IMG/VR virus record: IMGVR_UViG_3300010354_000021
Location: 1-33,188 of that record
Length of the DNA stretch: 33,188 nt
Origin: a virus
Reading direction: 5' to 3' (one strand)
In this document: positions 8,612 to 16,662 of the stretch, piece after piece
Layout: every line of letters begins with the position of its first letter
How positions within the stretch are numbered: position 1 is the stretch's first letter
The notes under the pieces: model-generated
Databases searched by the model: none
Told to the model about the DNA's origin: nothing
The model's input: the letters and a program-made list of their open reading frames with translations, nothing else
Program-made: the position numbers and the translations under genes

Positions 8612-9514
8612 ATGCTAAGAGAGTTACCACTATATGATATTGTCATAGATCTTGAAGATCCAGAAACAACAGTATCATTCAACAGCCTTGTGGCTAATCC
8701 AGCACATGAGAAATCATTTGAGACATTCTCCAAAAAGATTGCTTATCAGTTTAATGATGAGGAGCAAGTCATCACTGGAGTTGCTATATCTGCAAACACT
8801 CCCATATTCAGAAGAGATCCTCGTACTGGTGAGGAATATTATGTGAACTTTTCACCAGCAGCAATCAAGGATATTGTCTTTGATTATGCAAGGAGAGACA
8901 ATTTCAATAATGTAAACATTGAGCATGATAGCAAGAGAGTGGTTGATGGAATATACATGATCATGTCATATATCATTGATGAGTCAAAAGGATTCACAGC
9001 TCCAGAAAGATTCAAGCATGAGAATGATGGCTCTTGGATTGTGAGCTACAAAGTAACAAATAAGGATGTCTATGATGCTGCTAAGGCTGGCATGTTCACA
9101 GGATTCTCAATTGAGGGAGTATTCCAATTGCTTGAGACTGGCAAAGGTTGGGAGCATGAATTCACAACCATATATCAAGAGCTTAAAAAGGTCCAGGAAT
9201 ATATTACATTTTACAATGACTATCCAGAGGCTGTGAGCAACAACGCCAAGAAAGGTATTGAACTCAATCAAAAGTATGGGAATAAATGTGCCACAAGAGT
9301 GGGCCGCTTAAGAGCAACAACTTTAGCTAATAGACAAACTGTCTCAGTTGCTGTGATTAAAAGAATGTACTCATATCTATCAAGAGCTGAGGAGTATTAT
9401 GATGAGAGTGATCAATCTGCATGTGGTACAATATCATATTTATTATGGGGTGGACTTGCTGCAAAGAGATGGTCAGAGGCTAAGTTAAAAGAATTAGGGA
9501 TTTTCGAACAATAA
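8612..9514 (+). CDS. Prohead protease, XkdF-like, with C-terminal accessory domain
   Basis: A 300-residue protein; the ATG at 8612 (MLRELPLYDIVID) is chosen because earlier in-frame codons lie across the divergent gene. Residues 20-175 match the XkdF-like phage serine protease pattern: 'TGVAISANTPIFRRDP', 'VNIEHD' with probable catalytic His105, and 'AGMFTGFSIEG' with probable catalytic Ser166. It would cleave scaffold and capsid during maturation. Residues 205-300 ('NAKKGIELNQKYG', 'CGTISYLLWGGLAAKRW') form a separate domain found attached to or near phage head-morphogenesis proteins, of unknown function. It heads the protease-scaffold-capsid block, the standard order for HK97-type heads. 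Confidence 0.75.
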   Translation: MLRELPLYDIVIDLEDPETTVSFNSLVANPAHEKSFETFSKKIAYQFNDEEQVITGVAISANTPIFRRDPRTGEEYYVNFSPAAIKDIVFDYARRDNFNNVNIEHDSKRVVDGIYMIMSYIIDESKGFTAPERFKHENDGSWIVSYKVTNKDVYDAAKAGMFTGFSIEGVFQLLETGKGWEHEFTTIYQELKKVQEYITFYNDYPEAVSNNAKKGIELNQKYGNKCATRVGRLRATTLANRQTVSVAVIKRMYSYLSRAEEYYDESDQSACGTISYLLWGGLAAKRWSEAKLKELGIFEQ

Positions 9515-9525
9515 ATTATAATAAG
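9505..9525 (+). promoter_or_regulatory. Repeated upstream motif CGAACAA-N5-TATAATAAG (copy 2)
   Basis: Copy of the CGAACAA-N5-TATATTAAG motif overlapping the protease stop codon and ending one base before the ATG of the scaffold-like gene. The first part also encodes Glu-Gln of the protease C-terminus, so selection on protein cannot be separated from a regulatory role at this copy alone. Confidence 0.4.
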
Positions 9526-9526
9526 T

Positions 9527-10105
9527 ATGAACAAAGAATTAACTACCATTAAGGAATTGATTGCTGAAATGAAAGCACAATTCTCAAAGTCAGTTGACAA
9601 ATTTGAATCAGCAGTATTGGCTGATGGTGTTACAACAATTGAGTATGATGCTCTTGAGGTTGGAATGCCAGTTTTTGTTGTTGCAGATGGCGAAAGAATA
9701 CCAGCTCCTGAAGGAACTCATGCATTGAGTGGTGATCTTGCAGGTGTATCTATTGTTGTTGATGCTGAAGGTATCATAACAGAGATCATTGATGAGAGAC
9801 AAAATGAAGGAGATGGTGAAGTTGCTGTTGAAGAGACATCATCAGAAGCAATGAGTGCTGAGCAAGTTGAGTCAATAGTAAATGCAAAGCTTGAGGCATT
9901 CTCCAAAGCTGTCGAAGGATTGGCAGAAATGACCAAAGCTATTGCTGAGACAAATACAAACTTGGTTAATGAGTTGAGCTCATTGAAAAGTGATTTCGAA
10001 ACTTTCAAAGCACAGCCATCAGTTGAAACCAAAGAGGCTGAAAAATTCAGCAAGGTTGGCAACCTGACAGCCCGACAACTATTCTTGAAAAATTCTAAAG
10101 TATAA
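9527..10105 (+). CDS. Capsid scaffold-like protein
   Basis: A 192-residue acidic protein between protease and major capsid protein, the usual place of a scaffold. Residues 1-30 form a charged helix. Residues 33-92 form a small beta domain ('TTIEYDALEVGMPVFVVADGERIPAPEG', 'GVSIVVDAEGIITEI'). Residues 110-170 are a predicted coiled coil (ESIVNAKLEAFSKAVEGLAEM and following). The C-terminus is basic. It probably organises capsid assembly and is removed by the upstream protease; both roles are inferred from position and architecture. Confidence 0.65.
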   Translation: MNKELTTIKELIAEMKAQFSKSVDKFESAVLADGVTTIEYDALEVGMPVFVVADGERIPAPEGTHALSGDLAGVSIVVDAEGIITEIIDERQNEGDGEVAVEETSSEAMSAEQVESIVNAKLEAFSKAVEGLAEMTKAIAETNTNLVNELSSLKSDFETFKAQPSVETKEAEKFSKVGNLTARQLFLKNSKV

Positions 10106-10110
10106 ATAAA

Positions 10111-11082
10111 ATGTCATTAAAAAAATACCTACGCACAAAGTTTGACTGGGATGTATCTGGTCTTGCAGCTTATGTTGATGAGCAAAGAGAGGACTTAATT
10201 GTAAAGTCAGTAACTGAAGCTCGCACATTACAATATGTTTCAATTCAACAAGGGATTAAAGGATCTCAAGAATTGAAGTTAATGGATGATTCAATTGTAT
10301 ATCAGACTGGTGATTGCACAATGACTCCTGATGGAGATACTGTATTCACTGATCGTGCTATTGCAGTTGAGACTCTTGGTTATATGAAATCTTTCTGTCA
10401 AAAAGATCTTGATGGATTCTGGACACAATTAGGTCTACGTCCAGGAGCAATGGCTGAAGATAAGACTCTTCCATTTGAGCAACAAATCATCAACTACTTA
10501 TTGCAGTTACATTCATTTGAATTAGACAAATTAATCTGGAAAGGTAACAAAGCTACTGGATCAGGTAACTTGAATAAGATGAATGGATTCCGCCAGTTTT
10601 TAACAACAGCAAATGGTTGTGTTAATTTGAACACTACATCAGTTGCAAGCATCTCTGCATCTAATGCATTTGATGTATTCTATAACTGTTTCATTGAAAC
10701 TCCAGCAAATGTTGCTGAGGCTAATGACTTTATCTGTTTCACTGGTCGTGAGAATTTCAATTACTTGACTAAGAACTTGGTTGATGATAACTTATTCCAC
10801 TACAATCCATCAAACATTGGTGACTTGAATGAGTTAGTATTACCAGGAACTAACATGAGAATTGTTAAGGTTAATGGATTGAATGGTCTTGATAACATTT
10901 ACACTGGTCGTGCATCTCACTTTGTATTTGGAACTGACTTATCATCTGACTTTGAAAACTTTGATTTATGGTATTCTCAAGATGATGATGTGATTTACCT
11001 ACGTTCTAAGTTCAGAGCTGGTGTTCAGGTACCATTCTTGGATCAAATCGGAGTGTGGAACGGAACTGGTTCACCTAACTAA
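10111..11082 (+). CDS. Major capsid protein (HK97 fold)
   Basis: A 323-residue protein placed after protease and scaffold, with features of HK97-fold capsid proteins of Bacteroidota phages: an N-terminal helix, 'EARTLQYVSIQQGIKGSQELKLM' leading into the E-loop region, an Asp/Gln-rich 'FCQKDLDGFWTQLGLRPG' segment, a spine helix region around residues 120-145, and a C-terminal beta region ('GRASHFVFGTDLSSDFENFDLWYSQDDDVIYLRSKFRAGVQVPFLDQIG'). It would form the icosahedral shell. The gene begins 5 bp after the scaffold and is followed by a stable hairpin that may end or protect its transcript. Confidence 0.85.
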   Translation: MSLKKYLRTKFDWDVSGLAAYVDEQREDLIVKSVTEARTLQYVSIQQGIKGSQELKLMDDSIVYQTGDCTMTPDGDTVFTDRAIAVETLGYMKSFCQKDLDGFWTQLGLRPGAMAEDKTLPFEQQIINYLLQLHSFELDKLIWKGNKATGSGNLNKMNGFRQFLTTANGCVNLNTTSVASISASNAFDVFYNCFIETPANVAEANDFICFTGRENFNYLTKNLVDDNLFHYNPSNIGDLNELVLPGTNMRIVKVNGLNGLDNIYTGRASHFVFGTDLSSDFENFDLWYSQDDDVIYLRSKFRAGVQVPFLDQIGVWNGTGSPN

Positions 11083-11092
11083 TAACTAACAT

Positions 11093-11112
11093 GGGAGGGG
11101 GTAACTCCTCCC
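11093..11112 (+). terminator. GC-rich hairpin after the capsid gene
   Basis: An 8-bp stem, GGGAGGGG at 11093-11100 with CTCCTCCC at 11105-11112 and a four-base loop; one pair is G-T. It is followed by TATTGTAT, not a long T-run, so it may be a partial terminator or a hairpin that stabilises the 3' end of the capsid mRNA. It stands out in a GC-poor genome. Confidence 0.55.
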
Positions 11113-11140
11113 TATTGTATAACATTAAAAAGAAATAACA

Positions 11141-11674
11141 ATGGCTTGTAATATGACTGCCGGATATAATGACAGAACTTGTACCAATGGAAAAGGTGGT
11201 ATCAAGTCAGTGTTGTTGTTTCCATTAGGCAATGTAACTGGCAGCAATGTCACAGCAACAAATGAAGTTGACTCTTTGACTGTATCTGGTGAAGTGTTTT
11301 TATATAAGTTGAAATCAAACTTATCAAGTTACACTGCACCAATTCGAGTGAACAAAGGAAATGGTACACTTTGGTATGAACAAACTTTGACAATGATCTT
11401 AGCATCAGACACAAAGGAGTTGAGATCAGAGATCCATTTGCTTGGACAGAATGAAGTAGTTGCTCTTGTTGAGAAAGCTGATGGTACTGTTGTTGCTCTT
11501 GGATTTGGTGAAGGCCTTCAGATTGCTGAGGCATCTGCATATGGATCTGGAGTATTGAAGTCTGACAGATTAGGACATGATATCATCTTAGGTGGATTAG
11601 AAAATGATCCAGTGCCAGATGTTGATCCAGCTGTTTATGCTTCTTTATTAGCACAACAATCTCCATCAATTTAA
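11141..11674 (+). CDS. Major tail tube protein candidate
   Basis: A 177-residue beta-rich protein bounded by strong hairpins on both sides, as fits a highly expressed structural gene. Its pattern, with a Cys/Gly-rich N-terminus, 'GGIKSVLLFPLGN', 'SSYTAPIRVNKGNGTLWYEQTL', 'TKELRSEIHLLGQNEVVALVEKADG' and 'GFGEGLQIAEASAYGSGV', corresponds to tail tube proteins of Bacteroidota siphophages as I know them. It would polymerise into the tail tube around the tape measure protein. It directly follows the capsid gene, with portal and connectors after it. No other gene in the genome is a better tube candidate. A capsid-decorating role is the alternative. Confidence 0.55.
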   Translation: MACNMTAGYNDRTCTNGKGGIKSVLLFPLGNVTGSNVTATNEVDSLTVSGEVFLYKLKSNLSSYTAPIRVNKGNGTLWYEQTLTMILASDTKELRSEIHLLGQNEVVALVEKADGTVVALGFGEGLQIAEASAYGSGVLKSDRLGHDIILGGLENDPVPDVDPAVYASLLAQQSPSI

Positions 11675-11695
11675 TAAATTGTAAACTCTTATCAG

Positions 11696-11724
11696 AAAGG
11701 GAGGGCTGTGTCCCTCCTTTTTTT
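11696..11724 (+). terminator. Rho-independent terminator after tail tube gene
   Basis: Stem of 10 bp (11696-11705 with 11712-11721, one G-T pair, core GGAGGG/CCCTCC), six-base loop CTGTGT, then a seven-T run at 11718-11724. This is a textbook intrinsic terminator, and a promoter-like motif follows at once. Confidence 0.85.
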
Positions 11725-11725
11725 G

Positions 11726-11733
11726 TATATTTG
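11726..11733 (+). promoter_or_regulatory. Bacteroidota -7 promoter motif (TATATTTG)
   Basis: TATATTTG matches TAnnTTTG, lies two bases after the terminator T-run and five bases before the next ATG (11739). No clear -33 element is visible, because the terminator occupies that region. It would restart transcription for the portal-connector block with a very short or absent leader. Confidence 0.5.
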
Positions 11734-11738
11734 AAACC

Positions 11739-11954
11739 ATGGAAATAAAATCAAAGTTTATTGGATCAAAACAATGGTCAGCTCTATTAAGTAGATGGAT
11801 TGACATTGAGAGAGGTAAAGAGGAATATTACATGTCTCTTGGATTCCTCCACATCTTTGAAAAAAGAAAACCTAAATTAATTAAAAATGCTGAGAATACA
11901 GAAAGCAACCTCTTCAAATCTGATAGTGACAGTAACAGAACTGACAACAGTTAG
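11739..11954 (+). CDS. Small protein of unknown function
   Basis: A 71-residue basic protein, first gene after the terminator. The N-terminal 45 residues (MEIKSKFIGSKQWSALLSRW, then 'EEYYMSLGFLHIFEKRKP') look like a compact helical domain. The last 25 residues are Asn/Ser/Asp-rich and overlap the next gene by 68 bp in another frame, so the functional part is probably the first half. I do not recognise it; a head-tail joining role is only suggested by position. Confidence 0.55.
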   Translation: MEIKSKFIGSKQWSALLSRWIDIERGKEEYYMSLGFLHIFEKRKPKLIKNAENTESNLFKSDSDSNRTDNS

Positions 11955-12255
11955 TCCAGTTTACTATCTATTTGAATTTGAGCATGAGCAATCATTCTTG
12001 AAATATCATTGCATCCTTGCTAATATCAGCACTGCAATATCAAGATATGATGAATTCTTGCTTGTGGATGGAGTGGATGTTACTTTTGATTATGATGGAT
12101 ACTACACATATCGCATCTATCAGCAAACATCATCAACCAATCTTGATCCTGACTTGTCAGATGGATTAGTTGAGGAGGGTAGAGCACATGTCTATGTGCA
12201 AGATTCACCTTCCAATGAATACAATGAAAATATAACATTCAATATATATGAATAA
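11887..12255 (+). CDS. Structural protein of unknown function upstream of portal
   Basis: A 122-residue beta-rich, acidic protein. It begins MLRIQKATSSNLIVTVTEL, then 'YYLFEFEHEQSFLKYHCILANIS', 'YDEFLLVDG' and a Tyr-rich 'YDGYYTYRIYQQTSS'. Proteins with this N-terminal pattern occur near portal or tail genes of Bacteroidota phages, generally without assigned function. It overlaps the preceding small gene by 68 bp and the portal start by 8 bp. I infer a virion component. The start ATG at 11887 preserves the conserved N-terminus. Confidence 0.6.
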   Translation: MLRIQKATSSNLIVTVTELTTVSPVYYLFEFEHEQSFLKYHCILANISTAISRYDEFLLVDGVDVTFDYDGYYTYRIYQQTSSTNLDPDLSDGLVEEGRAHVYVQDSPSNEYNENITFNIYE

Positions 12256-14773
12256 GTTTGAATCAATGTCATTCAGAAAGGACTTTGTCCTACCAGTTGA
12301 GGAGCAAGATAGAATGCTTGGCTTTATCAAATGGGGAAAAAAGAATGATTATCCCTATTTTTTAGTGGATCTTTTTAATGGATCGGCTTGGCACCAAGGA
12401 ATAATCAAGAATAAAACTCACTACATTGCTGGAGGAGGGATTGAAGTTGTCACTGGTAACTTGCAAAGATTCCTTGAGAATCCTTATTCTGACTTTACAA
12501 TGGATGAGATTGTTGAGCAATTGGCATTTGATTATGAATTGTTTGGAGCATTCGCGGTAAAAGGTACATGGAATAAAGAAGGGACAAGAGTTGTCAGATG
12601 GGAGTATCTTGCAGTTGATATGATAAGAATATCAGCTGATGAAAGAATGTACTATCTATCAGATGACTGGACTGTGCAACAACAATCAGCTGAGAAAACA
12701 AATCTCAGAACAATTTCAGCTCTTGATGAGAATAATAAAGTGGGATCATTTATTATATATTACAAGGATCCAGCAAAGAAAGGTCGTAAAGAACAAGGAG
12801 TCTATCCAAAGCCTCCTTATAATGGAGGTATAACAGCCATTCAGACTGATGTTGATATCTCTAAATTCCACATGTATGAATTACAAAATGGATTCAAGTC
12901 AGGAACTATGATCACATTCATGGATGGCTTTCCAGAAACACAAGAGGAGGCAGAGTCATTCAAGAATCAAATCAAAGGACCAGCATCCAATATTGAGAAT
13001 TCTGGTGATATCATTATCACATTTGCACCATCAGCAGATCAAGCTCCAAAAGTTGAGAGTCTGACTGGAAATGACCTGGATAAAAGATATGAATCTCTTG
13101 AGTCAAGCGTGCAACAGAATATTCTTGTGGCTCATGCAGTTGTTGCTCCATCCTTATTTGGAGTTGCTCCTGAAGGATCATTCAATGCAGCAGAATCAGC
13201 AGAACTATTTGAGATATTCAAAAAAACATATGTTGATACAAGACAAAGAAGGCTTGAATGGATGCTTAATTACATGATTGAATTATCAGGTGATGTTGGT
13301 ACAGTTAAACTCAAGGATGTTAAACCAATCGGAGTTGCTGAGACTGCACCAGTTGCTACGACTCCAGGAGCTGAGGCACCAGTTGATGTTGCTAAGAGTG
13401 CATTGAATGGAGCTCAGATTGCATCACTTATTGATGTGGTTGCCAAGATTAAAGAAGGTATATTGACTCCAGACTCAGCATTGCAAGTATTGTTGGCATC
13501 ATTTCCTACAATTGATGAGGCACAAGCAAGAAGGATTGTTGGAATCAATAGTCCACAAATTATGAGCTCATGCAAACATAATTTTGATGATGATGATATT
13601 GGATATTTTGCTCAGTATGGTGAATCTGCCAATAAATACAATACAATTATGAGCTTCAGTATTCCATGGGACACACCAATGGATGAAGTATTCAAAAAAC
13701 AAGATGAAATTTTTGCAACCATTGGACAGGTAACTGTGGGCGGGGAGGGCTCTAAAGGCCTGGGAAAGAATGATGGAGGGAGTGAGTTTGAAGTTAGATA
13801 TAAATATCAGCAAATTCCTGGAATCCCTCCAGTAAAAACTCAATCAAGAGCTTTTTGTATTAAGTTAATTGAACTCAACAGATTGTATACAAGACAAGAG
13901 ATTGAAACAATATCATTAAAATTAGGTTATGATGTCTGGAGATACAGAGGTGGATGGTATACTAATCCAGATACTGGAAAAACAACACCATGGTGTAGAC
14001 ATGAATGGGTTCAGCAATTAGTTATTGCAAAAGCTGGTACTAAAAACATTGAGGTTGTTCAACCAGAAGTTAAAACAAATGAGATTAAGATTACAACAAG
14101 CAAAGAAGGAGCAGAAACAGCTATTGAATTTTTCAAAGAGTCGACTGGAATCCAGATGAAAATAGGTAAAGTTGCTGAAAATATTGATCCTGAAAAAATG
14201 CAAATATCATTGACTGAGGTCAAAAATATATTGAGAGAATATAAAATAAGTAATACAATTGAAGACAATGCTGAATTATCATTCAAGACAACGAGTGGAG
14301 CTTATGGAGTTGTATGGCATAGAGGCGGTCAAATTTCAGAAATAAATTTAGGACAAAATGTAAATTTAAGAGGAGCAGTTAATACAGATGCAACAAAAAG
14401 ATTTGAAATTGTATTATCTAAACAAGGCAGATATTTGACTCAAAGAAATAATGCTCATGTTGATGAAATTAATATTGATAAATATGTTGCTACTCATGAA
14501 ATGGGACATGTAATTGCATTGTCTCAGAATCCAAATTCAGCTGCATATTTCGCTAAATTAAAGCCTATATTTAGTCAATACAAAAAAGAAATGCAACAAT
14601 CAGTTATTAATAATGATATTAAAAATTTAAATGAAATATCTCTTGGTGGTTATGCAAGAACAAACTTAAATGAATTCCATGCTGAAGCATTTAGTGAATA
14701 TAGATTAAGTTCAACTCCAGGAAAATATGCTAAATTAGTCGGGAAATTAATTGACCAACATTTTAAAAAGTAA
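12248..14773 (+). CDS. Portal protein fused to minor-head-like region and HExxH metallopeptidase
   Basis: An 841-residue multidomain protein. Residues 1-360 have portal features ('FIKWGKKNDYPYFLVDLFNGSAWHQGIIKNK', 'YELFGAFAVKG', 'RYESLESSVQQNILVAHAVVAPSLFGVAPEG'), forming the DNA-entry vertex. Residues 440-600 are a minor-head-like region with 'GGWYTNPDTG' (568-577) and 'PWCRHEW' (581-587). Residues 690-835 look like a zinc metallopeptidase: 'THEMGH' with HEMGH at 750-754, and a downstream 'EFHAEAFSEY' (809-818) that could supply the third ligand, as in metallopeptidase domains attached to phage head proteins. At 841 residues it is well over the usual portal length. It overlaps the upstream gene by 8 bp. 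The portal call is firm, the protease activity inferred. Confidence 0.8.
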   Translation: MNKFESMSFRKDFVLPVEEQDRMLGFIKWGKKNDYPYFLVDLFNGSAWHQGIIKNKTHYIAGGGIEVVTGNLQRFLENPYSDFTMDEIVEQLAFDYELFGAFAVKGTWNKEGTRVVRWEYLAVDMIRISADERMYYLSDDWTVQQQSAEKTNLRTISALDENNKVGSFIIYYKDPAKKGRKEQGVYPKPPYNGGITAIQTDVDISKFHMYELQNGFKSGTMITFMDGFPETQEEAESFKNQIKGPASNIENSGDIIITFAPSADQAPKVESLTGNDLDKRYESLESSVQQNILVAHAVVAPSLFGVAPEGSFNAAESAELFEIFKKTYVDTRQRRLEWMLNYMIELSGDVGTVKLKDVKPIGVAETAPVATTPGAEAPVDVAKSALNGAQIASLIDVVAKIKEGILTPDSALQVLLASFPTIDEAQARRIVGINSPQIMSSCKHNFDDDDIGYFAQYGESANKYNTIMSFSIPWDTPMDEVFKKQDEIFATIGQVTVGGEGSKGLGKNDGGSEFEVRYKYQQIPGIPPVKTQSRAFCIKLIELNRLYTRQEIETISLKLGYDVWRYRGGWYTNPDTGKTTPWCRHEWVQQLVIAKAGTKNIEVVQPEVKTNEIKITTSKEGAETAIEFFKESTGIQMKIGKVAENIDPEKMQISLTEVKNILREYKISNTIEDNAELSFKTTSGAYGVVWHRGGQISEINLGQNVNLRGAVNTDATKRFEIVLSKQGRYLTQRNNAHVDEINIDKYVATHEMGHVIALSQNPNSAAYFAKLKPIFSQYKKEMQQSVINNDIKNLNEISLGGYARTNLNEFHAEAFSEYRLSSTPGKYAKLVGKLIDQHFKK

Positions 14774-14783
14774 AAAACAATAT

Positions 14784-14978
14784 ATGATACCAATTGATTT
14801 TATTTGTTTCAAATGTAAAAATTTTACATTAATGGGGTGTCCAGCATTTCCTGATTTTGAAATACCTGAGGAAATAACATCAGGAGAAAATAAACATAAA
14901 AAACCATTGCCAGGTCAAGGCAATGATATTGTATTCACACCTAAAACTGAGGAAGATGAATTATTTATTGTCGGTTGA
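14784..14978 (+). CDS. Small Cys-containing (zinc-ribbon-like) protein
   Basis: A 64-residue protein from ATG 14784 (MIPIDFICFKCKNF). It carries CxxC at residues 8-11, a third Cys in 'GCPAFPDFEIPEEI', and 'GENKHKKPLPGQGNDIVF'. This small domain recurs in phage genomes beside portal or minor head genes and probably binds a metal, though its function is unknown. The gene starts 10 bp after the portal fusion and its end overlaps the next gene by 23 bp. Confidence 0.65.
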   Translation: MIPIDFICFKCKNFTLMGCPAFPDFEIPEEITSGENKHKKPLPGQGNDIVFTPKTEEDELFIVG

Positions 14979-15468
14979 GAATCTCAAGAAGCTTGGACTC
15001 ATCCATAGCAATACAGATACAAAACTCTTGGCAGTTGCTATCAAGAGAAGTCAAGACATGCATATTCAACCAGCTCTTGGGACTCCCTTATATAAGGCCT
15101 TGCTTGATAGAGTTGAGACAAATACATGGACAGCTGATTATCTCACATTAATGAATGATTATGTTGTGCCATGTCTGGTTGCTTTTGTTGATTACAGAGC
15201 AGCGTTATTCCTTACTGAGAAACTTACAAACAAGGCAGCTGGAAGAGTATCTGATGAGAATCTTCAAGCCAATACTTTGGATGAGGTTAATGAACTAAGG
15301 GATCAATTGAGAAAGGATGCTTATTTTTACAAGCAAAGACTTGTTGGATTCCTTATGGATGATCAAGCAACAAAATATCCAGAATATTGTGATATGTGTT
15401 CTGATCATTGCAATGAATATGTGAAAAAAGATAAGACTGGATATAGGCCAATAAATTGGATGCAATGA
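14956..15468 (+). CDS. Head-tail connector protein
   Basis: A 170-residue mainly helical protein from ATG 14956. The N-terminal 'LLSVENLKKLGLIHSN', the region 'VAIKRSQDMHIQPALGTPLYKALLDRV', and the helical 'YVVPCLVAFVDYRAALFLTEKLTNK' fit gp6-type neck or adaptor proteins of Bacteroidota phages. It would sit under the portal and join head to tail. It contains a Cys-rich end ('YCDMCSDHCNEYV'), which is unusual and might bind metal. It overlaps the upstream zinc-ribbon-like gene and its stop overlaps the next small start (ATGA). Confidence 0.65.
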   Translation: MNYLLSVENLKKLGLIHSNTDTKLLAVAIKRSQDMHIQPALGTPLYKALLDRVETNTWTADYLTLMNDYVVPCLVAFVDYRAALFLTEKLTNKAAGRVSDENLQANTLDEVNELRDQLRKDAYFYKQRLVGFLMDDQATKYPEYCDMCSDHCNEYVKKDKTGYRPINWMQ

Positions 15469-15602
15469 AATTCTCAAAGAAACAGATTGATAAATTAAAA
15501 GCATATCTCAATAAGGATGGAAAAGACATTAAACCAGTTAATGAAAGAACTGGAAACAATAGCAACAGAACACCGTCAGATAAACGAGTTCTTTCAAGGT
15601 GA
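15465..15602 (+). CDS. Possible 45-residue basic protein
   Basis: A short frame starting at the ATGA overlap with the connector stop: MKFSKKQIDKLKAYLNKDGK and onward, Lys/Arg-rich, ending in TGA at 15600-15602. The N-terminal 20 residues form a plausible basic helix. It overlaps the next gene by 86 bp in a different frame, so the C-terminal half may not be under selection. Coupling at the stop codon is the main support. Confidence 0.35.
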   Translation: MKFSKKQIDKLKAYLNKDGKDIKPVNERTGNNSNRTPSDKRVLSR

Positions 15603-16101
15603 CTATATTGATGCTGTGTCCAGAGATGCAGCTCAATATCCTTTGATGGTTGTAACTTTACAGCCTGGATCTATGACAGATCAAGCTGTCAATGTCAATA
15701 TGGTCATATCAATCGCTGATAAATATAACATCCAAGAATATAGACAAATCAATGAGATACATTCTGATTGCTTGAGCATATGCAATGACATCAGAATTAC
15801 ATTTCAGCAATGGAGATTTGAGGAGTTTATGGACATCAATGGAGATATCACAACACAGCCATTCATTAATCGCGGTCCAGATGTAACTGCTGGATGGACA
15901 ATCAATGTCAGTGCATCTATCTATGATTACAATGACTGGTGTGCAATTCCTTATGATGATTACGATTTTGAAAATGGCAATCCACCAGCAACTAATTGTG
16001 GAGATTTGACAACAACATACAATGTTTATGTCAATGGAAATCTTGAGGATACATTTACTCAGAACACAACAGAAAACAATACTATAAATATCAACGTCTA
16101 A
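15517..16101 (+). CDS. Tail terminator / tail completion-like protein
   Basis: A 194-residue acidic protein whose size and position (after the connector) fit a tail terminator or head-tail completion protein. The first 110 residues alternate helices and strands ('TLNQLMKELETIATEHRQINEFFQGDYIDAV', 'YPLMVVTLQPGSM', 'VNVNMVISIADKYN', 'ICNDIRITFQQW') as in gpU-like folds. The C-terminal 40 residues are Asn/Thr-rich ('TTTYNVYVNGNLEDTFTQNTTENN'). Its TAA overlaps the next start (TAATG). The fold assignment is by pattern only. Confidence 0.5.
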   Translation: MEKTLNQLMKELETIATEHRQINEFFQGDYIDAVSRDAAQYPLMVVTLQPGSMTDQAVNVNMVISIADKYNIQEYRQINEIHSDCLSICNDIRITFQQWRFEEFMDINGDITTQPFINRGPDVTAGWTINVSASIYDYNDWCAIPYDDYDFENGNPPATNCGDLTTTYNVYVNGNLEDTFTQNTTENNTININV

Positions 16102-16652
16102 TGGCAACAACAAACATTAATGTCACAACATTAGAGACAGCAAATTATGGATTATTTGCTCAGACAGCTAATAGCACACCAATAACCAACACAACAGTTG
16201 AGACATCACTAATCAATGGAGGAGTTGGATCATTAACTGTTCCGGCAAATGGTTTTGCTGTTGGTGATTCATTTAGAGCTGTGATGGCTGGAATCTTGAA
16301 TGTAGCTAATAATCAAAGCATCAGAATCAGAGTCAAGGCTGGCTCAGTTGTATTGCTTGATAGTGGAGTTCAATCAATTAGTAATATCACAAATGATGTA
16401 TTCTCTTTGAATATAGATTTCACAATCAGAGCCATTGGAGGAGCTGGGACTGCATCAATTGTATCACTTGGCACATTCCACTATGTTAAGACATCCAATG
16501 CCTCAGCTCAAGGTTTTGCTTTCAACTCAGTAAACTCAACAACATTTGACACAACCATCAGCAATCAATTAGCCATTACAGTTGAATGGGGTGCTGCCAA
16601 TGCTGGTAACTCAATTTATTCTGATATTTTTATCTTGAATAAAACATATTAG
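16101..16652 (+). CDS. Virion appendage / beta-sandwich structural protein
   Basis: A 183-residue Gly/Ser/Thr/Asn-rich protein without charged helices. It has a pattern I associate with widespread phage appendage proteins: 'VETSLINGGVGSLTVPANGFAVGDSFRAVMAG', 'SIRIRVKAGSVVLLDSG', 'FSLNIDFTIRAIGGAG' and 'TTFDTTISNQLAITVEWG', ending in 'IYSDIFILNKTY'. It is likely a jelly-roll-like fibre, head fibre or decoration protein exposed on the virion. It is the last structural gene before the lysis cassette, to which it is joined by a 10-bp gap. Confidence 0.6.
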   Translation: MATTNINVTTLETANYGLFAQTANSTPITNTTVETSLINGGVGSLTVPANGFAVGDSFRAVMAGILNVANNQSIRIRVKAGSVVLLDSGVQSISNITNDVFSLNIDFTIRAIGGAGTASIVSLGTFHYVKTSNASAQGFAFNSVNSTTFDTTISNQLAITVEWGAANAGNSIYSDIFILNKTY

Positions 16653-16662
16653 CATATTAAAT

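Noticed and set aside
15709-16113. 134-codon reverse-strand open frame
   Set aside because: It is the antisense of the tail-terminator-like gene, Ile/Cys-rich with no plausible start signal.
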